Assembly: GCA_037447655.1 (NCBI GenBank)
Contig: JBBHKE010001846.1
Span: 174,014-228,016, forward strand
Source of the DNA: Zygnema cylindricum
Lineage: Eukaryota; Streptophyta; Zygnematophyceae; Zygnematales; Zygnemataceae
Direction: 5' to 3'
Length of the DNA: 54,003 bases
Under the pieces are notes generated by a model. The model was not told the origin of the DNA. It did not search any database and saw only the letters and a list, made by a program, of their open reading frames with translations. Below are positions 44,601 to 54,003 of the stretch, in pieces; within the stretch, counting starts at the first letter, position 1; each line of letters opens with the position of its first letter. The translations under genes were made by a program, and so were the position numbers.

Positions 44601-47600
44601 GAGAAGTGTACAAAATGTTCACTTTTCTGTACGATTACTGGCCAGTTATTTCAGTTAGCCTGTATATGTAAATACTTTCTAATCCAGTCTGCTCCTTATG
44701 ACTGAAAGCGTAAATTGGATCTGATGTTTCAGCCATTCTGCATTTTTTAATGGAAATGCCTAATGATGTTTGTTGAGTCTGTTTGGTTTTGTTTTTTTCT
44801 ATGTGCAGTTTTACATCAAAGCTACATTACTTGACCGTGTTATAACGGCCATGGACGAAACTTGGCACATGTTACAGCTCGGTCTTGATCATATTCAGGA
44901 GTTTAGAGCCCGTCAGTTGGAGCTCCAAGAGGAGACAACACAATTGAATGAGAAATTGTTGAGTTATCAGGAGATTCAAAGGACACAGGAAACAATAAAA
45001 AAGTGGAAAGAAGTTTTTGCTTGGCTTTGTGTGCATGAGCTTGATGTGGATATTGATAAACGCAAACGGGAAGCTGATCAGGCCAGACGTAATATCGAGG
45101 CTTGCCAATCGACGATCGCCAAAACAAGTGTATGTAAAATACAAGCAGTCAAACGCTATATTTTGTATGTGGTAGCCATTAGTTCTGTCTTTGCCTCGTT
45201 GTTTTGAATAGTTTACAAACTGTAATTTTATTTTTTATTGCAAATTTGGAGAAAGGTGAGGTTGGCTGATCCACACATTCTCAGTCGTCAACCAATTTTT
45301 ATACGATCAACCATTTGTCCGATCAATTTTCTATTGTAACGTACAACCAGTGGCTGGGATTGAAAAGGACAACCTAAACCCTCTCCTCGACACATGAAAA
45401 AATATTTTATGCAACCTAATTCAATAAGAATGCTTCGCTTCACAAAATGCTGGATCAATTTTGCCATTTTTGTGGGCAAATATCAGTTTTTACAACATTT
45501 CAGGATCCAGCCCTTAATCTTCTCATCCCAGCCCAAAACAACGTACAAACCAGACAGTCTGGCCATAGATGCTCTGTGAATAGAATTGTGTTGTTGTTTC
45601 CCTGGCTGATTAGTGGTGTGGAAATAAACTCCAGGGTATGTATGGATTTAGCGGTTTATTCTTCACCTCTATTTTTTATGCGACCTTGGTTAGTGGAAGA
45701 ATTGGTACTCTGTGTATTGCTATTAGCGTTAATGTTTCCTCTAAACTTTAAGCTCATTTTTCTTCGTGCGCAATTGTCGGGTTATTAATCAGACACGGTC
45801 GTGATGGAAAGGTCAAATTCTTACATTCCGTTTGGCAGTCTCCAAATGAATATTGGATACGTGTGCACATAGAAAAGCTGTGGCAAAAATGACATTAGCG
45901 CTTATAGCAGTATACTGTGTACCTCGGAAGGTTGTTCTTTTTTTGTTACTTTGACCTTTTGCTATTGTTTTTTGGTTGAGAACTGGATATAGATGTAGAG
46001 GGAACAGTTAGAGAGAATCCTTACAAAAGAAACATAGCTTTTACAGTGACAAGATTGTGGGTGATTGCAAAATTGGATTCTGACCACTACAGATGTTCAG
46101 GTTGAGGATTGAAGTTTTATTATCCTGTTCGTGTTTGTCGGTTTTCCCTTTCTTTTTAGGCGTTCATTTTCTGAGAACATGTCATGAAATCAAATAGTGT
46201 TGGTGATCAAGTAAGCAAAATGAATATGATTTATCGCTGTTATTTTGTGTCACCTTTCAACACATGGCTGTAGTAATGTTTTTTGCATTTTTCTATTTTT
46301 TTGTGATTTGTGGGTATTTATTCTGCTTATTGTTGTCTAAGACTCCCATCACTATTAGTGTTAAGGAATTATTGGTATCAATTTGAATATAAATATCAAT
46401 TATACTAATTTAGGGCGGAAGTTATGTGGTATTAACCATATTTTATGATTTTCGGCCCAAAAAAAGTCGTGTTCAAATTAATATTATTAACATTAATAGT
46501 GATGGGGGCGGTGTAGTTGCTCAGAACACATCATGAAAGTGTTCCCTATTCCCAAACTCTCACCTAAACTTCCGGGGCTAAGTAGACTCCAACAGTAGGA
46601 TAAACTCGGCGTTATTCAGCAATACACAGTAATATGCGTAAATGAAAGATCAGATTTGAAGGCTTGCAAAAAAGCTATTCCAAAACTAGAAGGTGATGGT
46701 CCAGCTATATGTTTTTCTGTCTTGCAGTCTGAATTACAGGAAGACAATAAGAAAGCACAAGAGCTGAGTGTATCAGCAGGGGTTGCCAAATCCCGGATTG
46801 AAGAGTTTCGGAATCTGCATCGTGCAGCAAGTGAGGAAACAAAGCAGGTGAATTTGTAAAGTCCAGACTTTTTAAGTGGAGCGGAAAAAACAAATGAATG
46901 AAGAAATAAACTAATAATCTATTTAAAATGCACCTGTCTCATGGGTCACAATTTGGTAAATAGTAATAATGTAAAGAATTATACTGTAGAAGAACAATGC
47001 ATGCTTCTTTCCACGGCAGTTGACTTGGACGTTGCAGTCTCTTGTCTGTTTTTGACATTCAATTTTAAAGTCATTATTTGCCATTCCTGGTACACTTGGA
47101 CTTGTTGATCTCTCAGATGAGGTCCATACAACAATTCTAAAACATACTCTTTCAAAACTGAAGAAAGCTACCAACGAGCTTTTCATAATTAAAGTGAATT
47201 CTTACGGTTTTCTTCAGGCTGCACGAGAAAGGGGGAGGTTAGAAGGTGAAGTTACTGCAAAAAATGGCCGAATTAGGAATTGTGAAGGACGCATTGCCCA
47301 GCTCCATAAGTTAACGCTGCAAGCACGTGAGAAAGCGGCCCATGATACACAGGTGAGAAGGTGTTCCAGGTGCAATAAAACAGTCTGTTTCTAAAGTCAT
47401 GGCAATAGGATTGGAATCTGCTAGTGATCAGCATGGACAGCTGTGCAAAGAATGTGCTTTTGGAAAAGTACACAGATGAAGCTTCATAAGATCAATACTC
47501 CGGTAATCCATAGCTTTTTGAGTTGATATATACCTATTTTAATTTTAATTTTAATATTTAATTGTCTTTGCTCCTGCAGGCAGAAGAATCTGCCCGACAG

Positions 47601-50600
47601 GAACAAATTGCGGCAAAAGCAAATGAAATTGACCAAGTATCTCATAACCTTCAAAGGTACTGATAACTCAGTGTTGTTATCATTGGAGGGAACTAGCGGG
47701 AAATTGACAAAGTACACCGCCCGTCATTATTCGAGTTAGTGAATTATTAGAGTTAACACTTAATTACAATTAATTACTCTAAATTATGAATTGTGAGGTG
47801 GCTCGTTATGGGCCATTTTTCTCATTTGTGCACTTAACACTAATTAATGATTTTGGTTCCAAAAAGCACACACTTGAATGAGAGTGATTAACTCAAATAG
47901 CGATGGGCAGTGTAGTTCATTACTTTCAGAGGTTTGGAAAACTGCTGGTATTGACATTGGAGAGGGAACCGAGCAGGAAATTGACGAAGTAGTTTTAGCC
48001 TTGAGAGGTATGGAAACCGCTAATGTTTTATCATTGGAGGAAACTATCAGGGAATTAACGAAGTAGTTCATAACCTTCAAGAGGTATGGGAAACCGCTGA
48101 TGTTGTTATCATTGGAGCGGGAAACTGGTTGGGGTTTTGAGTGTGTAGAATTTGCAAAGGTAGGTAGAGAAGAAAGTTCAGATTTGATGATAGGGTAATT
48201 ACACAAGAGAACCTTATGCAATTTTAGGACAAACAGTACTAATGATTGCTCAACAAACTGTAACAGGGTAAAAATTTGCACTATGAGCCGTATGTTTTGA
48301 TCTCGAGTTTTTTCTTTTGCACCTTCAAAATACAGGCAAAGGGAGAAGTCAGTTGAGATGGAGAGTCAACTGGAGCGTTTTAAATTGGAGCAACAAGAAA
48401 TTCAGCATCATGTGAGCTTTTTGACCTGATGTATTTTGGACTCTTTTATTTATCTAATGATGTTGATGTATATAAGATCGTAAGAAATGGTGCTGATGTA
48501 CTCTCTCCATCCCCTTGCCCAGCAGTCATTTTTTTTTTTTTTTTTTTTGCAGATTAACCAAATCAGAACCAAAGAAAATGATTGTACTGCGTGGTTAAGG
48601 AGACTCCAAGAGCAATCAGGCAACCGGGTAAGCTGTGCACTCCTTTTCTGAACTTGACTCGGTACGGGCTTGATTTGTTCTTTTCCGTTAGGACCAGTAG
48701 GCCTATTCTCAGTTATGTTTTTTGGTCTTTGTTTTGCTCGTTTTTTGGTCATGTTCCTGATTTTTGGTCAACAATTTTGTAACATGACTAAATCCATATG
48801 AGATCCTATTCTCACTTTTACATTTTCTGGTTATGTGACGTTTTTTGTCATGTGGGCTTACAACGCTGTAATGGAATCTAATCCGAAATTGATAGTACGG
48901 CAGACAATCTGTCACCTGTATATGTCGGCGTGAAACCATGTCGTTAATAAAAAAATCATTAAAAAAAAGAAAAAAAAATACTTGTTGATAAACCATGTCG
49001 ATAGGACATCTGCCCTGGTTCAATGTCAAGAGCTGTCAATTTATTTGTTTTGGAGCGCAGTTGGTAGAAGGGATCTAATTTTCTGGATTATTAGGACGAA
49101 TCTTGTATGGATTTGGTCATGTTTGACCAAATAATCATGACTGATAAATGTGCAAAAAGATGACCAAAGGCGTAATTGAAAATAGGCCTAGTATCTGAAG
49201 CATGGATTTGTTTTTGTTGGTGGGATTTCACATTCACGAGGTGTTTCCATTTATGAGAATTCATAAGATTCTTCAATTCCATAATGTGACAACAGTGAAT
49301 TGGTCTGACCCAAAAGATGAAATTGCAAACACAAGGCTGATTTTTGTAGACATCTTCTGTGCAAAGCCTCTATTGGTTTTTTTTTTTACTTTTGTCTGCA
49401 AGTACAGATGACTGCTTTTGGAGGTCAAAAAGTCTTGCAACTCCTGGAATTGATAGAAAGGAACCAAAATCGCTTTGAGCATCCACCAATTGGGCCTGTG
49501 GGCGCCTACTTGGTAAATCCATACATCCGACCTGTTCCGTCCCACTTTTAATGCCTGGCTTGGTACTCAAATTGATGAAGACCTATATTGTGTAATCTAG
49601 TAATCTATCAGATCTAAAAACGTATGAGATGGCTGCATTGCTGGTTGGTAGCTCCTCATTTGTCATTTGTTAAACTGCGCATTACTAATGACAATAATTT
49701 GGTTGCGACTCTTATTGGCAGAAAATCATAAATAAGGGTTAATAACACTGTCTAAGGAAGTGGCCTTAAATTTGCCACGTCACTCTGCTCGAAATTACTT
49801 TTATTGGTACTAGTTTCGTTTCACATTAATAGGGATGAGCGGTGTAGTTTCCATGGCTTTGCATCTAATGATTGGCCTGTTGCTGTATGTGTATGTGACG
49901 TTTTGCGCTAAAACTTGGGAAGGTTGTGATTTCCAGTGCCTATACATCTATTTGCAGTGTGAAACCAACAAAAGTACCATTTTTTTTTCTGAATGTGCAG
50001 AGTCTCTTAGACGATGCTTACGGCTTGGCGGTGGAGATTGCCGTTGGAAACAGATTTGAGTGTTTTACAGTCTCATGTCAAAATGATTCAAAATTACTGC
50101 AGCAGCTTGGGAGGCAAATCAATTTTGCTATCACGGTTGTCATCTATCGTTTCGACATTCCACCGTATGTAGCTATACCTGACCCAGGGGTCTCAATCAA
50201 TATCAAGAAAGGGGATTTTATGTACTTTGAGCTTCCATGCTAGAGAAAAAAACACTTTTGCCTGCATTTTGCTAACTGTACCGGATCTCAATAGACACTG
50301 GTGATGCTTTTTCCTGGGTCAAATGGTCTAACCTTGTGCATCCTTCTCTTTCCTGTTAAGATCCTTGCATTTCCTGTTAAGTTTCCTGCTGTTTCTGATA
50401 CAAATCCTAAAGACTTCAGCGTATAAGCGTAAATTTTAAGCTGTAAAGTTATGCCGATCTTTATTTTGATGTAAAGTGGTAACTGCAATGGTTACTGGAT
50501 GCCGTAAGCACTTGGTCACCGAACATTGGTGGAACTTGGATTTAGTTTGTCGCAACACCCCAAGTGGTTGTTTTTGTTGACTCGTCCTCTGTCAATGATC

Positions 50601-53600
50601 TTACCCCAAGTGTCCTTTTTCTAAGCCTAGGAAGTAATTTTCTTATTTTGATCATTAGTTACGTTGCCTGTGAGTAAAGAATAAAAAGCACTTTTTGGTT
50701 TGATGCTCAGTGTGTGGTGATTTGAGGGCTATACAGGTGAGGCAGTTGGTCAAGATGCTGGTCAGTTCTTAAGCCTCAGAACAAACATGCAGTTGTGCAG
50801 TGATGTTCTGTGTTTCAGTCCAGAAACCTAGTTAGATTTTTGTAACCATTCACAAGTGTTGTGAATTGGACATAAGTATTTTTGTAGGAATTAGTTTGGG
50901 AGTACTGATCTTTAGCATCCTGCCGAATTATCAAAGTCTATGTTGTAATCATGAGCAAAATGAGCAAAACAACTTTCTTCTGTTTGAGCCCTTTTGAGCT
51001 TGTAACATGAACTATATCCACTTACTATATCTTGGTCCATAATAATTGTGGTGATCGATGTAAACATCAGAGAATCCTCTGGCCTCCCTCCATCACTGGG
51101 CGCTCCAGGTTGCAACTTATAAGAGTAATGCATCATCGCAAGACGAGGCATTTCATTTGCAACTTAATAAGCGTAATACTTCATTGCACGACGATACATT
51201 TCACTTGAAGAATTATAAATCATCGCAAGACAACAACAAGTAATGGATGATAACAAGGGGACAAATGCTCTTTCATAAAGGCAGGGCTGTGCATAAACTT
51301 ATGGTTTGCGATGATGTATTATGCTTATAAGTTGCAAATGAAATGTCTCGTCTCGCGATGATGTATTACTCTTATAAGTTGCAATTGAAATTTATCGTCT
51401 TGCAAGATGTATCGTGTTTGTAAGTTGCAAATGAAATGTCTGGTCTTGCAAGGATGTGTGATCCTTATAAGTTACAAATGAAACGTCTCATCTTGCGATG
51501 ATCTATTATACTTATAAGGTGCAAATGAAATGTCTCTGGCTGCAGGATCCAACCTTCTCCTTCGAAAGTGCCAGACCCACATCTTCTGACAGTGGAAAAG
51601 GTTTTAAACATCGATAATTCAATCATCAGAAATGCTCTCATTGATCTTGTAAGCTATCTTTCTCTGCTGTGTCTTCTTCTAAGCTACACAGCGTATCTCT
51701 ATGAGCGTTAATGTTTTCTTGCCGTTTAAATCAACTTTTCTCTGTGCACACGCCCAGTTTTCATTTGGAGACTGTCGCTTGAAAGGTAAGAATCTTACCT
51801 TTTCGTCTCAACCTTTGATTATTTAACAAGTGTGCACGGAGAACAAGTGTGAATGGCAAAAAGAACAGTAACGCTGTTAGTGCTATACGGTGTTCCTTTC
51901 TCTGCAGTGTCATTTAATAGCTTACGCAGTGAAGTTGGATATTAACAGTTGGTATACTGCAGCCACACTATCATTGTCTCTTCAACGTCCCCCAATTTGC
52001 AACTCTTGGCAATAAATAGAGAATGCTGATATCAGCACATACTCTGTGCTCAGTTTTATGGACACTAGTAGACTTTCGCTGAAGAGTAGTCATGGTCAAA
52101 CGTTCCTGTTGTTGTTTCACATAGTGTTGATCAACTTGTCATTGTGTCTCCGTGTTTGCTGACTGGTTTTGTGTACAATAAGACTTTACATCAAACAAAA
52201 ACGTAAATGTACTCATTTCATGCCAAATGGTTAGTTCTTTTTGGTCATTCGATGTTGAATGGTTAATACACAGTTCAGGATCTGTTCAGGTTTGAACTAT
52301 TTTCTTACATTTCTTTGTGTTTTTTCAGAATGGTATCGAGAGAACTGTGCTGGTACCTGACTATGACGAAGGAAAGGCTATTGCATTCGCTCCAGGAACA
52401 CGGATTTCACAGTGTATTGCCAAAGACGGTCTTCGGATGTGAGCTTAAAACTTTGCGATGTTTTTTTTTGGATCTCCTGGTTGCTTGCTTCCCTAAAACC
52501 ATGGACAATTTGTGGTTTCTTTTAGGGGTTTTTTGGGATTTTTGTGGCCTGTTTACTCAGGCTCAAGTCATGAAAAAGTACACTTTTAACCAAAACTCCT
52601 GCATAATGTACGTTTCATTTTATTTATTTATTTATTTGTTTGTTTTTTCATGCATGTTAACTTGCTGCAGCATGCATATTGAATAGCAGTTGGGAACTAT
52701 GACAGGTATTTACAAAGTGGTCTGGAGGTTTGTACAAAAAAACCACATCATATTCGAAATTCACGGCTCAGGAAAGACGTTGAGCATGACAAGCGAACTG
52801 CCCAAGATGAGATAAACACTTGCAGAGAAAAACGGCAAGAGTTAGAGATGAAGTTACACAGGTGCCGCAACGAACTGCTTCAGCTCTCTGGACCACTCCA
52901 GGAATCAAAGGCACGTGTTTGGCAATTTTTGAACCCTGCTTGTGATAGGAAACTTTAGGGGTCGTTAAAATTTTGCAATATTGCCCTGCCTACTCTAATT
53001 CTAGTGTGTTCTTTTGACCCAAAATTATGAATATGTTTTAACAACATTTTAGTTTAGTCGTCCACAATGAGCCTCGTGCTGAAACATAATTTTACGTAGT
53101 TAATTTAAAAAACAAAGAATGCGTTACAGGCAATGTAGCGCTTGGCTCAAAATGCCTTACATGATTGACATCATCGTAATGACTTCCATACGAAGTCTTG
53201 TACGATTTTGCTCTTACAGCTGGTGTACTATGACAGTCAAGGGTGGTTGTTGGTGTCATGTCCCAGCTATGTTACTCCCATCTTATTTTTTTTGCAAATG
53301 TGGTGTTACTTTGAAAATTCTCATATGAGATTTTCTTTGTGCCCATCGTTTTTCTTTTCAGCTTTGTGGCATTAATTGATACTGTTAACTTCAGGCTTAT
53401 AATGTTGTGATTTTATATGTTTATTAGGGTTTCTAGATTTTATCTTGTGGTTTTTGGTGTTTTGCGAAGATTTTGCATTTTCCCATGGTGACGGGACGTA
53501 TATTTTTTTCTGTACGAGTCTCAAGTGGAGAAACTTTTGCAACAGTTGAATAGGGAGCATGTTCATCTTGTTTACTACTGTTTCGAGATCTTATGTCATA

Positions 53601-53816
53601 TGCTGTATTAGTTTGCAGATTTGTATTTAGCTGAGATTTTGTGTGTTCTCATTGTGAAGGAATCTATTTTATTTTTACCCACAGAGATGCGAGTATCAGA
53701 TGGAGAAATTTTTGCAAAAGTTGAATAGGGAGCATGTTAATCTTAAACGGCAAGCCGAAGTAGAAGCTGCGGAATCCGCGGCTGTAGACGTTCAAGTGTA
53801 CTTGGATGAGATTGAG
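41639..53816 (+). CDS. SMC6: SMC6, structural maintenance of chromosomes 6 (3' partial)
   Basis: SMC6 pairs with SMC5 in a nuclear ATPase complex for DNA repair and replication-fork stability. Seventeen exons join in frame: 41639-41771, 42196-42301, 42959-43095, 43884-43939, 44347-44436, 44809-45129, 46728-46847, 47218-47352, 47580-47656, 48336-48411, 48553-48627, 49408-49512, 50001-50164, 51546-51648, 52329-52438, 52706-52910, 53685-53816 (715 codons). The ATG opens MASFDETDQG. Walker A GQNGSGKS (41-48) spans intron 1. AFGTKAKGTQRASSLKDFI and Q-loop IIMTQDKSREFLHS (about 152-165) complete the head lobe. Coiled coil 1 runs from about 175 to 442 and the hinge starts at MTAFGG (443), with PPIGPVGAYL. 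Coiled coil 2 begins after GIERTVLVPDYDEGKAIAF. The C-loop and Walker B lie beyond the window. The exon 16 donor is uncertain: a GC donor at 52911, or GT at 52917 adding two codons. Confidence 0.95.
42786..42945. repeat. AT-rich 11-12-bp tandem array in SMC6 intron 2
   Basis: Degenerate units of TTTTATGTTAAT repeat about a dozen times and end shortly before the exon 3 acceptor at 42958. Confidence 0.85.
43141..43332. mobile_element. MITE, family B, in SMC6 intron 3
   Basis: The termini are degenerate (TTTGCTATTGGAGTTAG and AAATGGCGATGGGCC), but the body has the family B blocks GAGCCACTTAACTGAATTG and TTGATTTTGGGTC. It abuts a family A copy. Confidence 0.65.
43333..43564. mobile_element. MITE, family A, in SMC6 intron 3
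   Basis: The centre reads AAGGTAAGAATCATTCCTTT and the right end CACTAATAGCGATACCCCGGTG. The left end is decayed. It is directly adjacent to a family B copy, so the border between them is approximate. Confidence 0.65.
43660..43830. repeat. CT-rich degenerate tandem repeat in SMC6 intron 3
   Basis: A unit of about 60-70 bp recurs, built on CTTATTCTCTC, TTTCTCT and CTGCTGATTTTCAAGCT (near 43735, 43795 and 43856). The last copy ends just before the exon 4 acceptor at 43883. Confidence 0.7.
44192..44330. mobile_element. MITE, family B, in SMC6 intron 4 (right end lost)
   Basis: The left end CACCGCCCATTGCTGTTAG follows TA, and the body has GTTAACACTTTATTAGAATTAA. The right terminus cannot be found before exon 5. 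Confidence 0.7.
45708..45919. mobile_element. TA-flanked MITE, family A, in SMC6 intron 6
   Basis: The ends are CTCTGTGTATTGCTATTAGCG and TATAGCAGTATACTGTG with TA on both sides. The core is decayed (AAAGGTCAAATTCTTACATT). Confidence 0.78.
46340..46513. mobile_element. TA-flanked MITE, family B, in SMC6 intron 6
   Basis: The left end CTCCCATCACTATTAGTG and right end CATTAATAGTGATGGGGGCGGTG pair, and TA flanks the right side. It contains ATGATTTTCGGCCC. Confidence 0.78.
47620..48135. repeat. Tandem copies of the SMC6 exon 9 end in intron 9
   Basis: The last part of exon 9 (GAAATTGACCAAGTA, CTCATAACCTTCAAAG and the following donor) recurs degenerately three more times, with starts near 47700, 47977 and 48051. 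Each copy keeps a GAAATTGACRAAGTA-like block and several keep an AGGTATGG donor-like end. One copy is interrupted by the MITE at 47715-47912. Confidence 0.75.
47715..47912. mobile_element. TA-flanked MITE, family B, in SMC6 intron 9
   Basis: The ends are CACCGCCCGTCATTATTCG and AATAGCGATGGGCAGTG, with TA at 47713-47714 and 47913-47914. The neighbouring repeat copies give the uninterrupted site GAAGTAGTTCATAACC, confirming duplication of TA on insertion. Confidence 0.92.
49673..49846. mobile_element. TA-flanked MITE, family B, in SMC6 intron 12
   Basis: The left end AACTGCGCATTACTAATGAC and right end ATTAATAGGGATGAGCGGTG are flanked by TA. The inner block AAAATCATAAATAAGGGTTAA matches the family. 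Confidence 0.78.
51109..51545. repeat. 47-bp repeat array with inverted partner in SMC6 intron 13
   Basis: Five direct units start near 51317, 51364, 51410, 51457 and 51504, with the core CTTATAAGTTGCAAATGAAA. Inverted, decayed units lie at about 51109-51230 (TTTCATTTGCAACTTAATAAG). The last direct unit ends at the exon 14 acceptor CTGGCTGCAG (51545). Confidence 0.85.
51687..51892. mobile_element. TA-flanked MITE, family A, in SMC6 intron 14
   Basis: The left end CACAGCGTATCTCTATGAGCG follows TA, and the right end is TTAGTGCTATACGGTG. The core AAGGTAAGAATCTTACCTT is a perfect palindrome. The arms TTTTCTCTGTGCACACG and GTGTGCACGGAGAAC pair. Confidence 0.82.
53512..53569 (+). pseudogene. Duplicated, probably silent copy of part of SMC6 exon 17
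   Basis: The reading ESQVEKLLQQLNREHVHL parallels EYQMEKFLQKLNREHVNL of exon 17, 175 bp downstream. By eye, 48 of 54 bases match. The copy has no stop in that frame, but its CAG acceptor is lost (CTGTACGAG instead of a CCACAG) and the frame ends in TAG after a further nine codons or so if no GT donor at CTT/GTTTAC is used. Confidence 0.8.
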
Positions 53817-53819
53817 GTG

Positions 53820-53821
53820 GG

Positions 53822-53909
<88 letters not shown>

Positions 53910-54003
53910 TTCCCCCTGTCTATCTATCTAGAGGGGAGGGAGGAGAGACAGGGAGAGAGAAGGAGAGGGAGAGGGAGAGGGAGAGGGAGGAGAGGGAGAG
54001 GGA
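53820..54003. repeat. (CT)n microsatellite followed by GA-rich sequence
   Basis: About 90 bp of CT repeats start within a few bases of the exon 17 donor, followed by GAGAGGGA units to the window end. The two halves could pair as a large hairpin. Confidence 0.92.

Noticed and set aside
45288-45788. Open frames in SMC6 intron 6 considered as missing coiled-coil exons
   Set aside because: The translations lack coiled-coil character, and exons 6 and 7 already join in phase with about the expected coiled-coil length.

Overview
The window is nuclear DNA from a eukaryote, most likely a streptophyte (charophyte alga or seedless land plant). It holds four intron-rich genes with GT-AG introns. Three have their closest remembered relatives in plants: a Root_cap-domain secreted protein, a plant-type prolyl 4-hydroxylase and a plant-type SMC6. 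The fourth is a splicing factor with the charged N-terminus seen in plant PRP3. The species cannot be named from the sequence alone.

Layout. (1) 236-6629, plus strand: PRP3 (U4/U6 snRNP protein), six exons, 5' end outside the window. (2) About 7.5-22.7 kb: a dense transposon landscape. A TA-flanked element (8896-18413) contains a hAT-type element (9473-18211), which contains a young Ty3/gypsy retrotransposon (9708-17492). Around this nest lie small TA-flanked inverted-repeat elements, a second hAT-type family and diverged duplications. (3) 22.7-27.1 kb, minus strand: a four-exon gene for a secreted PAN-like plus Root_cap protein, with a TATA box, facing an inverted pseudogene fragment of the same family. 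(4) 27.1-31.4 kb: repeats, including a second hAT copy that lacks the gypsy insertion and so acts as a natural empty-site control. (5) 31467-39079, minus strand: a complete 12-exon prolyl 4-hydroxylase gene of 293 residues. (6) 39.1-41.6 kb: a divergent intergenic region holding another hAT-type element. (7) 41639-53816, plus strand: the first 17 recognised exons of SMC6 (715 codons). The C-terminal ATPase lobe lies beyond the window.

The four genes do not form a pathway. They act in pre-mRNA splicing (PRP3), hydroxyproline formation in the secretory pathway (P4H), the cell surface or wall (Root_cap protein) and chromosome maintenance (SMC5/6 complex). All exon boundaries given were worked out by hand from splice consensus, reading-frame continuity and remembered family similarity.

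The most interesting structure is in how repeats interact with genes. A large set of short elements sharing the end CACCGY..AATCGYTATTAGCG sits at TA sites in the introns of PRP3, P4H and SMC6, and one copy can be compared directly with its empty site. SMC6 introns also carry decayed duplications of exon ends and a 47-bp repeat array that runs into a splice acceptor. The gypsy element has a textbook -1 frameshift signal between gag and pol, but carries a gag stop codon and a lysine in place of the integrase catalytic glutamate.
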